From: Pterois miles
Taxonomy: Eukaryota > Chordata > Actinopteri > Perciformes > Scorpaenidae
Reading direction: 5' to 3'
Assembly (NCBI GenBank): GCA_947000775.1
Contig: CAMQGK010000110.1
Location: forward strand, 21,053,501-21,117,500
DNA: 64,000 nt
Under the pieces are notes generated by a model that searched no databases, had not been told where the DNA came from, and was given only the letters and a program-made list of their open reading frames with translations. Shown here in pieces: positions 50,932 to 62,995 of this stretch (positions are counted from its first letter, which is position 1; each line of letters begins with the position of its first letter). Both the position numbers and the translations under genes were made by a program.

Positions 50932-51225
50932 TCACAGAGGATAACTGGAGTACATTTGTACGTTTGTCTGCGGAGTTGTCACGTCTGGGGGGTTGTGCTG
51001 TCTAAGACTGTCAAGAGGTAAAGACAGAGCGCAGTGTGCCGTCGTCTTCACGGTTCTTCTGCTGAAGCGGCAGCTCAGCAGGGAGCAAAGGTGGCGAAAC
51101 ACGGACTTGCGGCAGATGATGAAGACCCAGGGATCCACGATGGGGTTGAGGGCGTAGAAGCGGAAAGCTGTCAGGTTCGCCGCGTCGCCACAAAAGGGAT
51201 GGATGGCGTTGATAAAACCTGCGAT
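50932..51225 (-). CDS. ptgir: last coding exon of a prostanoid G-protein-coupled receptor, prostacyclin receptor-like (partial)
   Basis: The exon begins after a strong acceptor (CTTTCTTTCTTCAG) in phase 0 and ends at TGA, coding 97 residues. It covers the end of the last extracellular loop, transmembrane helix 7 and the tail. The motif TAFRFYALNPIVDPWVFI has the prostanoid-receptor signature (the Arg that binds the prostanoid carboxylate, and DPW in place of NPxxY) and is closest to the human prostacyclin receptor's FRFYAFNPILDPWVFI. The tail is Ser/Thr-rich and ends MYSSYPL, without the human terminal prenylation cysteine box. Helices 1-6 would be on the minus strand at higher coordinates, but no such exon is found up to 64000. 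PTGIR is on human 19q13 near RTN2/PPM1N, which supports the call; another prostanoid receptor (EP2- or DP-like) is the alternative. Confidence 0.75.
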   Translation of the reverse strand: MAGFINAIHPFCGDAANLTAFRFYALNPIVDPWVFIICRKSVFRHLCSLLSCRFSRRTVKTTAHCALSLPLDSLRQHNPPDVTTPQTNVQMYSSYPL

Positions 51226-51623
51226 CTGAAGAAAGAAAGGGTGGAGGTTAGACACAGTCTTTAATAGTCATAGGCTGCAAATGTAAAGTCTGGAAGACGG
51301 TTGTGTCTTCTGTAAGATCTCAGTCTAGTCTCAGGATGAAGAGCACTGCTGGTTTTCTGTCTCAGATTAGATAACCAGAATGGAAAGTGCTGTCGGTCAA
51401 TTATGTTGCAGCCACATTTACTTATAAAGCGGCTTTGGTAAGCATAAATGCAGGGACCTGCTTCACACTCACTCCCTGGGAGCTTAGTATGCATTTTTAT
51501 CTGTAGCTGCTCTGCAGCTTAGTCTCAACATCCTCACTCTCTCCTCACTTTCTGTCCTCAACCCTTACAGCTCATCTAGAATAAAGCTGTCGGGTCTTCA
51601 GCTTCTCTAATCACTACCTACCT

Positions 51624-51651
<28 letters not shown>

Positions 51652-51660
<9 letters not shown>

Positions 51661-52118
51661 ACCTATGCTTTTCCCCCTTTCTTTTAGTATATTATATAGT
51701 TTTTTGCATGTAAAAGGTCTGCAGAGTTACAAAACCCAAAGTCCATGCCAAAGGGAGTTCCTCTCCACAGAAACACTGCTCCTGAATGCCTGAAACGCCT
51801 TGATTGAAATCCTGCCCTTTCTTTCGCAACGTGGTGATGTCATCACGTAACACATTTCCATAATGCCTTGTTGACACGCACTCAAACAGATCTAGCTAGA
51901 GTTGAGCTGAAGCAGAGTCCAAAGAGCAAACTGGGCTTTTCATATAGGAGCTCAAACAGAACGTTTCAGACAGAGGGTGAAAAGAGGTGCTGCAGCACAG
52001 CCGGTAAGAGAAAAGTAACGTAGCGTTTCATGAAGATTAAAACATGTAAACATGTTCTAGTATAAGTATAAGTAGGATAAGTATGCACTTGAAAATGAGC
52101 ATAGTAGGTCCTCTTTAA
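51652..52118 (-). mobile_element. TTAA-flanked MITE family E, complete copy (piggyBac-like)
   Basis: Both ends carry TTAA (51652-51655 and 52115-52118) followed by inverted AAGAGGACCTA repeats, the target and structure expected of piggyBac-type non-autonomous elements. A T-run of about 28 bases abuts the left end. The truncated relative at 34197-34450 lies in the opposite orientation. Confidence 0.75.
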
Positions 52119-55100
52119 AAAAAGCTTTTCCATCTTTCTGTATCGCTCTCAAAAAATCCCCTTGTACTCAGTACAATGGTATTTAAATATTACCAGATGA
52201 GATGAACATTGTATCTCGGCGTCGTCAGCAGGTTTTTTGGGGTTTTTGGTTTATGCTGCCCAATCACAAGCAAACCAGGACAAACGTGGATTTGCAAGAA
52301 ATGGCCAGCGTTTTGGGAAGCCGTCATCCTCGTGGTGACTAAACATTTTGTCTGCTGGATGGAGCCAAATCGAACCTGATTCAAACCCCTGTAACAGCAG
52401 AACATAATGGAGTTGTCTGTGTTTAGTGTAAATGTCAGTTCAGACTGTGGTTCATCTTGTTATGTCGGGCTTTAACAAATGTCAACGTCCCTCACTTGAT
52501 ACCAATAAAAGTCTCGATGTGAGTGAGCACGCCTTTAATTTTTATGCATCGTAGACAATGCTACATGACAAAAGCCACAACGTCTTCCCGTATTGTTCTT
52601 TAAGGGATGACAGGCTGCCAGAGAAGTGGTCCAGACAGCAGCAGCTGGCTGCTGCTTATTCATCCCGGGCAGAGAGAGAAGCAGCAGCTGGCCCAGGAAG
52701 CATCTCTGTCACCTCGCTCCTCTCCTCTATCAACAATTCTCCATTTCCTCCATGAAATATCCAACAAACAGTGGCCTAATTAATGGCTTGTGCTGATTGA
52801 GTGCTTTTATGCATTGGTGTAAATGTTTCCCTGTTGCTATGGGCCTGGACTGAAAACTAATAAGTTGGAGACAGAGAGAGAGAGGGGGGCCAGAGGGAAC
52901 GAGTCCAGAGCGAGGCCAAACCAGACTACCAGAGGGACCAGATACAGGGCTGCCTATGTCCTCTCTATGCGCATTAACTCAGCTAAACTCACACGGATGT
53001 GGTCGCTCACATATCGATCTACCCACGAGACAATGAGGGAGAGAGGAAGAGGCCAACTGTGTGACTGTGAACCTCAAAACAACAGCAATGACCTTAATAA
53101 GATGTTGAGCTCAGTGGCTTAATCACTTCAAACCAATACCCTGGAACAGCGTCGTCATCTTAAGCTTGTCAGAAATGTTAACAGCCCAAAGAGGAACATA
53201 ACAACGGCCAGATGTTCTTGACTTTTTTTAGGAAGTATTTAAGGTTCTATGTAATTTCTTGAATTGCACAACTGATGTACTCAAGATTACTGGCAAATTC
53301 TCACTGATTACACATGCTTAATACATGAAGGAAGCAGTATTTATGGATTATAATAATACACAGATCAAGATAGTCTGTGTAGCCTCAGTTTCCTTTCACA
53401 TGATAACATGCTTCCTCTTTACACCTGCTGATTGTGCGAACGTTTGCGAGAGACCACAAAAAACATGTCACAATCAGGCAGTTTTTCTCCACGAGTTACT
53501 GTATCATCTGTATCATGATTTTCTTATTTCTTAAGTTATGTAATGAATACCTCCAAGATTGGGTTGCTAACCTAACCCGCAAGATGGTTCGCTACAAAGA
53601 CTCATAACAGAGGCTGTGATAGGAAAGGGGCAGCCACAGAAAAAAATACTTGGCAGGTGATTGGATGAACCATCTGTCAATCAAACTGTTGCTGAAGTCA
53701 GTTGAGAGAAGAGTGAAACCATTTTTTCTATCAAGAAAATCCTTCAGTGCTGTTCTTTGCTCTTTTTTCAATGAAGGAGTACTCCAGTTCTACGGTAACC
53801 TCTTCACGAGCCGCCATTGTTGTTTAGAACCAGCAGTGACCTCCATGTCGTCTCACACCATGGTCACACACATAAACCACATTGGTATCTGCCAGTAACT
53901 CCTGACAGGACGCTGACTGGTCAGTGATCTGACCTGTCGGACACAAACTCATTACTTGAAGCCTGACAAGAGGGATTTTCATGTGATATGTGATCCAGCG
54001 ATTCTCACCTGATCTCATGACATCGCAAGGATCCAGCTGCCGTGCAAGGTCAATAGATTGCACCATCTATTCATAAATCCATAAGTTTGTGTCTTAAGTT
54101 CTTCCTAAGTTTTTAGCAGCTACTAGTGATTTACTGAATCAGATCTCTTTGCGAGGATATCGCACAGTACAGGAGGCAGTGTGTAGCGACTACTATCAAT
54201 CAAAAAGTGGCTAAGAGGCTAAAGTAGGCTCTTTACTGTGTGACGTGTTCAACAATTCAAAAAAAAAAACAAATAACAAAAAAATAACGTACGCTAACTG
54301 GAATGACTGAAGTATGTGACGTGTTGTGACGTGAAGTGACAGTCAACAGAAAGTGCGCAGGTAAATAGAGTAAAAACCACACCGCTGTACCCCGAACTGG
54401 AAATGATAGTAACCAAAAGAACATGTGCAGCCGAAACAAATAATAATAAACAATACAGGCTAAATGCAATAGCCTCCAAAATAACACTGAAATATGTCCT
54501 TTTTTGACCTCTTTTACGACCAGAATCACGACACCATTAACTGTCTTGTCTTATGACCAAGAAACAGCCCATACGCTGGCAACAATTTGTTATTTGAATT
54601 AATACTTGAAGTAAAAATTAATCTTAGGCCTACTGGCATAAAACACACTAACAAACACCATGAAAAATGCCTCTGGTGCTCTATCCGCAGTTATTGTACA
54701 CTTTATTCATCACGTGGCACTGCCAGAAACATTTCAAACAGACATGCATCCTCGTACGCCCTGCCGTCTTCCTCGCTCCACGTTTACCGCTCTCACCCTC
54801 GCTTGTGTTGCTGCATGCCACCCTGCCTCTTATGGTCCTCTCTCCACGGACCTCAAACCCTGCAGAGAGGGGCCACAAATCACGAACTGTCCTGTCCAAG
54901 CACTGCAGGATGTGGGGCCAAAACTGATGAGATGTCAGGCTCTCCTTAAACAGGAGCATGTTAATGTATCACTCTGTGGTTAAGGAGCAGCCCAGAGATG
55001 GCACACAGCAACTGAGGAGCAGGGTGATTATTTAACAGGACAGAGAATCATCACACCGATGCACAACGCTTTGAAGGAACATATGATGTGTACTCCTAGA

Positions 55101-56762
55101 CACACATCCAGCAGAAGCAGATAGTTTTACACATGTACTGTATACAGATGCATTCAGTACATTTGCAAACAGCTGCACATACAGCACACCATACATTTAT
55201 TACTGTCCACTGATCTGCAACATACTGAAGCCCTGAAAGGTAAGCAGGATTTTTTTTTTCTGGTGATCCGTTTTCTAAGTGATCTAAATTATTTTCTCTC
55301 CTGTTTATGACTTAAGAGGTGGATTTTTTTTTTGCCATGAAAATCTTTCTAAGTTCACTTTTTTGTGTGTGAAACAAAGTTTATTTAGGCAGATTTTTCT
55401 AAATTACTGTTGTATTTTTGCTGTCTGACAACAAGTGAAAAAACAAAAAAACAAAGCATAAACTGATGGGGAGTCAACATGGATATCAGGTGTTGCTTCA
55501 TGTTTGGAGAGCATGGAGGAATTAAATCTCACCTGGAAGAAAACCTGAATGCTTATTCCTACTTAGAACATGGGGTAGTACTCGCACAACAAACACTTCA
55601 TCAGCCTAAATAAAAAAATCTACCTGTTTTCCTTAAGAGGCAAAGAAAAATAAGGAACTTGGAGAAATCAGCCTAAAAATGTTTTTTCACCAACAAAAAA
55701 AAGGCACGTATGCTTGCGTCATAAAGTCAGGAGAGAAAATAATTAAGAACCGACTTAAAAAATGGATCACCAGAAGAAAAAAAATCATTTGCCTTTTAGG
55801 GTTTCCTTAGAAATCTGTTACTGAACTTATATTAAAAATGTCAAAGAGAACTGTAATGCTATTTCAGTCATGAAAATATTTAATTTTACTTAATACTTTC
55901 ACATCCTGATGACTGAGATTCTACCTGGACCCAGCTGGTGTAAATGGGTACGTCCTGGCAGAGACACACAAGATGCTATTTGGAGCTGATGGTTGCTTTG
56001 TCTTTCAGGAAACAGACCCCGTAATGGATGTCTACACTCTACGACCCATTATTTTCCATCTCCTGGTCCTGGAGGACTTTTCCCAACTCCTTCTTCCTGA
56101 TCCTGTTTCACTGCAGGATCATTATACAGGGAACAGCGGAGGCAGCGCACAGATTACAGGATTCTTTCAGAGAGGACTGTTTACAGCAGCAAGCCAGCAG
56201 AGAGAGAGAGAGAGAAATGCTGCAGTGCTACGCTCGTCTTTAAAGGAATAGTTCAACATTTGCGAAACATGCAAGATGTGTTTTTTTTGTCCACTTAGAG
56301 ACAGTGGAGACAAGCTGCAATATTCAACAATATTGTGAATTGATACGGGTCATGTAAACAGCATAATCTGATATTTTCAATTAGGCTTTCTTCTGAATAG
56401 AGCATTTTCTGATGCAATATGCTGATTTTATTCAGGTGTTAGGAGCATTCCTTGGACATGTATACAGTGCATTCAGAATAGGCGTCTCAATTGGGGTTTT
56501 TACGACATACGGCTTCTTGCCTGTTTACAGCCAGCGCTGTGCATTGCACAAAAACCAACTAAAAACAACAAAAGAAAAGCCCAAATTTGTGGTGAGAAGG
56601 AGACACACAACTACTTGTGTAAATGGCAATATTACTGGAATATTCATTTTCATTAGCCATGCAAACAACTACTACTACTACAACTAAGAATATTGTCTTT
56701 TTCAGGATAAGGACAAAAATCTGAATATTCTGTACATGTAAACACATACATTTGTGACACAA

Positions 56763-57082
56763 ATGTATGTATAAAGTGGGCATGCCTGTAAAGGGGAGAC
56801 TCATTCACTCATTCATTCACATATCTTGAGGTCAGAGGTCAAAAGACCCATTTGAATGTGACCATGCCATTGTTTCCTCACCTAGATTTATCATAAGTTT
56901 GGAGCATTATTTAGCCTCCTTTGCAACAAGTCAGTACGAGATGGTTGGTACCAGTGGACTCCTCAGGATCCTCAGATTCATATGATATATGACGATCTTC
57001 ACTCTCGCTTTAAAACTGAGCTACAACCTAAAAATTGCAAGTTATATTAATGCATTAAAGAAATAAACTCAAACAGCCCTAT
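56763..57082. mobile_element. non-autonomous DNA transposon, family F copy 2 (partial, inverted)
   Basis: In reverse complement it starts TATAGGGCTGTTTGAG and passes through 'gtctcccctttacaggc', matching the family F copy at 38255-39020. About 450 bases of the longer copy are missing at the far end. Confidence 0.65.
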
Positions 57083-60000
57083 ACAGTATACTGTATAGTC
57101 ATATATGTCACTTACATATTATCATCTGATAAGTTACAGTAAGATGACTTGTTGGGTTGTTACCATACCTTTAAATGTGTCCCCCTCACTTTTATTGTTT
57201 CAGGTTGAGTCATTCACGGAGTACCAAGGAACTACATGTGATTATAGGATTATTGCATTAATAATGCAGGAACTTACATTGCATTTCTTTCTCGCTACCC
57301 CTCACTTCTGAAACCAAATCTACGCCCTTCTGCCATGACAACAAGTCAAAACAAAGAGGTTACACAGAGTCACCTCACCCGGCTGAAGGAAACAGTGACA
57401 GCATATGACTTATCCCAGAACCACAAAATGATGTTTTTACATTTGTGTTTCATGTACAATGTAAACAAAGTGTACAGCATGTTAATCATTAGGCCTGAAA
57501 GGTGCTGTTTCCCCCTTTCTTAAAGTCTTTATGGGATGCTTTCATCTCACTCTTATATAATAATAAGAATGACACAGCAGCAGCATAGTTTACCAAAGGT
57601 GTGTGACTAGTGTTTCTGTTTCAGCCTGGTGAGTTACATCAGTGAGGTGATTCTCCTTTCACTTTCCGTCCTCCATTTTTTGTAACTCGGCGTGAAGTTA
57701 CGCACTGACTGCACGTCTGTCTGACACTGATGCTGTCCAATACTATGCATTGATCCAGGATTCACAAGAACATTGGAGTTGATTGGATTTCCAGCAACTG
57801 CCTTCACTTCTCCTGAGCAACTACAGTATTCAACAGTGGGCATTTTCTGTCTGTTTGTCATGTTTTAGGTAGCTGGTTGTGGTAAGCAACCTCTGAAAGT
57901 TAGATTCTCTGCACAAAAGCTATTTGGAAAAACATATAAAATGCCAAAAAATGTGGCAGCTGCACTGCGAGAGCTCAGTCGTGTGTAAACTTGCCAAAGA
58001 AATATCAGTTTGTCACAATTGTGACAAATGTCGCGCCATAGTTTTTGTTTACGTTTGCACCTGGAAGCCTTTAAGGTCAGGAGCTGGAAATTTCAACTGA
58101 GAAAATACCGAACTCAGAGCCGTCTAGAACGGAGCATTAGCGTTTCTACACTAAAGGGAATTTCATTGCTCCACAAACTGCAGTCAGAAGTCAGTGAGGA
58201 GATGTTTGGTGTTGTTTGAGATGCAGAGAGATACAGAGAGGAGGAAGGAGTGGGTGTCTGCTGGGAAAAGTGTTGACATGCATCTGGTACATGTAATCAA
58301 TTAGTCCATTATGTCAATTTCTCCTCAGGCTTTGTTTAGTGACTTTTACAACACAGAAAACAATCTGATTAATCTGCTCACTTAGGCAGCATCAGAGGAA
58401 TCATTTAAATGTAAATGTGCTGTGTTTCAGGGTCAAGAAAACATCAAATGCTAATGAGTGGCAGCAACGTGAGGGAGTAAAGTCAGTTTGATTTTGACTT
58501 CAGACAAGTTTCATCAGGGGAATTCTGCTGCCTGAACATCCATTAGTGAGTTTCCTCCTTGCGAAGGAGTGCCTGAGGCTGCAGCGAGTTACCTGGAGCC
58601 ATTAGAGCTTTTACCAGCATTGTGCAAAATGGGCTTAAGTGAGAAAACTAGGCCAGGGAGGGGCGTCACTCTGACACTCAATCCAGTCAACTACCTGGGA
58701 AGAAAAGTGACAACAGCGCAAGATAACAAACATTTTCTGGCCTTCTGCTATAACTTATGCACATTGTTTGATGCATCGCTCTCTTCCTCAGTTTGTGAAA
58801 AAAATGCATAATTAATACATGATACAGTTTTATGTCCACATAATCTATATTTATCATCCTTTCTCTCTCATGAGTAATGTAAATTGAAGGATGTAGTCCA
58901 GAGTTTTAATGTAGGAGGTGGGCCTCCCCAGATGTCTCCAAACTGTTTCAGGGGAAGTTCAGTGAATAAGTGAGATCATAATACATCAGTTATTAGCTCA
59001 GTTATCAAAAGATCTCATAGAATAGCTTATTGTGTGTGTGAGATGGTTAAAGAGATACAGTAGTGTTGGGTAATTTTACTATTTTTCCACTTTCCCAGAG
59101 TCAGAAACTAATAAACGTTTTTAGAACAGACCTTTTTTTATGTATGTGGTGTAGTCTGAAGTTATGCCAAACAGCAATATTGGGCTATCTTGTCTTACGG
59201 GATCAAATAACAAAACCATGATTCATCTGGGAATAAGGCAAAACTAAGCAAGTAAACTAAAGGCTTTGTCTGAGGGGAGGCCCACAGTTTCAGACTTGTA
59301 AAATCCCTGATCTAGTGCAAACCTTAAGGGTCAGCGTGAGCTCTCTGATGAGTAAACTGGGGTGAGAAGCTGCAGGAGTTGCTGCACAACTGCAAAAAAA
59401 AAAAAAAAAAACTGCTGATGAAAAAACAAGCAGTAGCGAAGCCAAAGAGGAAGTGGAAGCAACTGTGAAAAGGTGAAAACCCAACTTTAAAAAACTGGCA
59501 AAGTGAAATATGATGTGGGCTGATGATATGTGTCAATACATGATAAGAATAGGTTGACGGTGGCTATGTTGCAAAATCTTGTTGCTGTTGCAACAGACAG
59601 GAGAGTCAACAGGCGTTCACCGCAGTTCCTCTTCTACAGAGTTGAAGCTGATGGTGTCCTCTGTGCACTTTGAGATCAGTGGTAGATTATCTTTTGAAAG
59701 ATGTTACTGCTGAGAGATCATGTTTTGAAAATTTTACTTCCATTTGTGGGATTGTTGTTGACTTACACTTGTGTTTCACTGCACGATTATACCCATTTTT
59801 ATGCCACTTTTCTCATTCCCAGCCATGTGCACACTTCATCATCTCATTTGCATCCCAACAGCTGAACACAGCTGAGCGTTTTAAATTATATATTTTACTT
59901 TCATTGGCACTGAACAACATTCACTTGAAATTATTTTGTTGTTTTAAAAGCTAGGTCCTATTTTTGTAGGTCTATCCATCATTCCTATTGCTTATGACAA

Positions 60001-60115
60001 TAACTGCATTACTGAGTTATGAGGATGTGATAACATCTGTGATAACATTAGTAGCTGGACGACCAAATGGGCTGTAAATAAACTCACAGTTTGCCTACAT
60101 TACTCTCAACCACTT

Positions 60116-60340
60116 ACAGGTACAGTGTGTAGGATTGATTGATGAGGAACATGGCGGAGCAACATGGTGGACTATGTTAAGAGGATGCACTCCCATGTAG
60201 ATATAAACAGCTCATCGTAAGCTAATGAAAACATGATTCTTAGTTTCATGTCACTGTACAATGATGACAATATAGTTAGGAGTATTATATTCCATTCCTG
60301 CTGATAGAGCCCCCAAAATGTTGCACACTTCATTTAATTA
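60116..60340 (+). mobile_element. MITE family C, copy 2 (partial)
   Basis: Starts ACAGGTACAGTGTGTAGGAT and shares 'cccatgtagatat', 'atatagttaggagtattata' and 'ttccattcctgctgatag' (diverged) with the inverted copy at 23901-24285. The right terminal repeat is missing. Confidence 0.55.
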
Positions 60341-60877
60341 AACAGTGAGCGCTGTTAAGTTATCTACGGCTATCGACGTTACGACAATAACATGTTAATG
60401 CAAATTGCTTTGAAAATACAAACTGTCCCTGCAGCAAATGGAAGCATATGGCCGATTATGAAGCAGAATGACGTCATCATACCTTTTTTTTTTTTTCCTG
60501 CCAGAAATCTCTTTAGGTTTAGACAACAAAACTACAGGGTTAAGTTTAGAAAAATATCATGGTTTGGGTTAAAATAGACCCTTTCAGCCCTGAAGACTAA
60601 CTTCTTGGAAAGGTACAATGACGTCATTTTGCATTATAATTAACCATGTGCTCGTTGCAGGGACAGTGCGTATTTATGATGCAGTGGGTCTTCAATGGGT
60701 GTCTGAAAAATGGGATATCGGTCCAATGGGACATTTTGTCTGTCCCCTCTTTCGAGGTAGAGAGTTCCAGCCGCTCATGGTAATCCTTCAGGCACCGCAT
60801 TGGTTGTTGGAGATGTTAAAATCATTAGAATTAATTAATTCATTAAAATTCAGTCTCTAATTCAACCACTGACTATG

Positions 60878-61113
60878 TAGGGCTGTCCCCTCTTTGTCGA
60901 TTAAACAACTAATTGGCCATTTTGGTCTTAGTCGACTAAGATTTCTTTAGTTTATTTGTCATTTTTTATGCTTTTCTCATGCTGAATGACTTATTTCAAA
61001 GAAACCTAATGAGCACATCTCTGGTAAACACAAGATTTAAAGTGCTGCTTTTGTTTGATCTTTTGTGGAGAAACTCAGTCAACAAAATCATATCAGTTTC
61101 AAGGACAGCCCTA
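60878..61113. mobile_element. 236-base MITE with perfect 11-base terminal inverted repeats
   Basis: The left end TAGGGCTGTCC (60878-60888) and right end GGACAGCCCTA (61103-61113) are exact reverse complements. The interior has AGTCGACT-type words and no open frame. The ends resemble those of family F, suggesting mobilisation by a related hAT-type transposase. Confidence 0.75.
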
Positions 61114-61277
61114 TTTTTTGGACTATTTGGGTTTCAGAATAATGAGGGATGACAACAATGGCATGGCCCCGACCTTCCAAACATTTAACTCATCCCACAC
61201 CAGATTACAAGAAAATATTATAATACATCTATAGATAAAACCAAAAGTAACAACCAACCATAATAGTAACACTATCA

Positions 61278-61625
61278 GGGGGGCGGCAGTAGCTCAGTCT
61301 GTAGGGAGTTGGCTTGGGAACCGGAGGGTCACCGGTTCAAGTCCCGACGTGGACCAAGAACTGAGTGTGAACTGGTAGCTGGAGAGGTGCCAGTTTACCT
61401 CTTGGGCACTGCCGAGGTGCCCCTGAGCAAGGCACCAAACCCCCAACTGCTCGGGGCGCTTGTCAGGAGCAGCCCCCTCACTCTGACATCTCTCCATTTG
61501 ATGCATGTATATGGGTCCTGTTTGTGCATGTGTGTGTCTCGGGTCTGCATGTACCGTGTATAAGTAAAACAACAGAGTGTAAAAATTGAATTTCCCCATT
61601 GTGGGACAAATAAAGGACTATCTTC
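61278..61625 (+). mobile_element. tRNA-derived SINE, copy 2
   Basis: Full-length relative of 17289-17590 with box A region TAGCTCAGTCTGTAGGG, box B GGTTCAAGTCC (61334-61344), conserved body GAGAGGTGCCAGTTTACCTC and tail GGACAAATAAAGGAC running into CTT repeats. The tRNA-related head is better preserved than in copy 1, implying a younger insertion. Confidence 0.92.
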
Positions 61626-61639
61626 TTCTTCTTCTCCTT

Positions 61640-62262
61640 CTATATCTGCAGGTCAAAATTTAAGACCTTTTAAGACTTTTAAAGGCCATTATGGATGCAA
61701 TTTAAGACCCATTTAACATCCATGGAGGACCATTACGAATGCATTTTAAGACCTGCTGTTTTTTTACAACCACTTTATATTTTTATGACTTGGCGTGCGA
61801 CTCCAAAGACATGATGCCCAGTCTTCCAAGTTTTAAAGTTTTCTTGCAGAAGGTGCAGCGGGCTTCAAATACGTTTCCCTCAAGTTTGACGAAAGCAACA
61901 TCGGCCACGTTACTCAGCTTTTCACGTTCCGCGAGGTTTTTCCACTAATAAGCACACACCACCCCCTGACTGCGCGTGACATGGCCGTGCTCCGATATAT
62001 TCTATCCAGGGAGAACAGAAATTAGCTTTTCATTCTGCTTTACAGTTTTGTTACGGCGTGCTCAGAAAAACAAAACATTTAAAAGCAAAATAATGCGTTT
62101 CTTTTAAAATGAAAGTAACATTAATGATTTTTTAAGACCTGACAAAACTGGATTGAAGACATTTCTTGAGATTCTACGACATTTTGAGGCCTTAAATTCA
62201 GGTTATTGAATTTTAGAACTTTTTTGACTTCTTGAGACCCCGCGGGAACCCTGAGCATTCAT
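61640..62262 (-). mobile_element. hAT-like element, copy 2, with a remnant reading frame
   Basis: The right end, reverse-complemented, reads CAGGGTTCCCGCGGGGTCTC, a typical hAT-type terminus; the interior shares 'ttaagac' blocks with 15561-15988. Copy 2 keeps an internal segment missing from copy 1. On the minus strand near 61800-61945 this reads CTFCKKTLKLGRLG with flanking residues of a zinc-finger-like BED/C2H2 domain, as found in transposase-related fish proteins. The left terminus appears interrupted by the SINE at 61278-61625. Confidence 0.6.
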
Positions 62263-62306
62263 GCTACTATACACTTTCAAAGCGAATAAGCAAAATGTCT
62301 ATTTCT

Positions 62307-62995
62307 TTAAATGTTTATCCAAGTAGCTGACTCAGTCTCCGTAAACTTTAGTTTGTATCTTATTAAAGAAAAACTAGCTCCCAGTAAAAAGGACAACAGA
62401 AAACAAATGAATAAAAAATGCTTTTCTTCACCTGCAGATACGTCCAGTTTCAACACTGAGTGCCTACAAATATCCAAATGTTCTTTACATTCGACATTCA
62501 AACACTGCTTGTCTTTCTGAATATTGATCTTTTCATTACCACAAAATAGCTCACTGAGCCAAAGTGCACTCTTCTCTTCATCACCAGTTAGTTTGTTTAT
62601 CCCAAATAAACATCCTCCCACTAAGCCTGCTTTCTTCCATGTCAAGTAGCCGATTCCATAACTCAACTGCACACATAAAAAAAAATAAACTGACTTAAAA
62701 TAACTCAACTGGGGACTTAAACATTTGTCAGCATCATTATACATCTGACTAATTTTCATGATAGGACTGAAGAATGTCATTGAAGTTATTTTTAGGACCT
62801 TGAGGGAGTCTCTGGGAGCCGAGGAGAGCAGGGGGAACTTATTCCCATCATGTATTTCCAGGTTCTGTGTACTATTAAACAACAGCTGCAGTTCACTGGG
62901 CCCTAACAGACTTGGCTGCAGTGACAGCCTGGTTGCAATTATCTTATTGGATCTGTTCAGTCCCAGTTGTCGATGTGCTCAGACGCACTTTGAAG
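62307..62995 (-). other. unassigned open reading frame or terminal exon
   Basis: About 229 codons are open on the minus strand with no ATG near the upstream end. A good acceptor (pyrimidine-rich TTTATTTTTTTTTATGTGTG then CAG) just above 62669 would define a last exon of about 120 residues starting LSYGIGYLTWKKAGLVGGCL and ending with a hydrophobic segment (HFLFICFLLSFLLGASFSLI). The Gly-rich start and the hydrophobic Gly-containing end recall FUN14-domain proteins only faintly. No matching upstream exon was found. It could be a lineage-specific gene, an eroded duplicate or chance. Confidence 0.25.

Noticed and set aside
54587..54983. Four overlapping open frames on both strands
   Set aside because: All registers are open at once, which marks a stop-poor composition and not a gene; none shows a known domain. 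A conserved non-coding element cannot be excluded.
55973..56251. 92-codon plus-strand open frame
   Set aside because: No family resemblance; an AGAG microsatellite forms its end.
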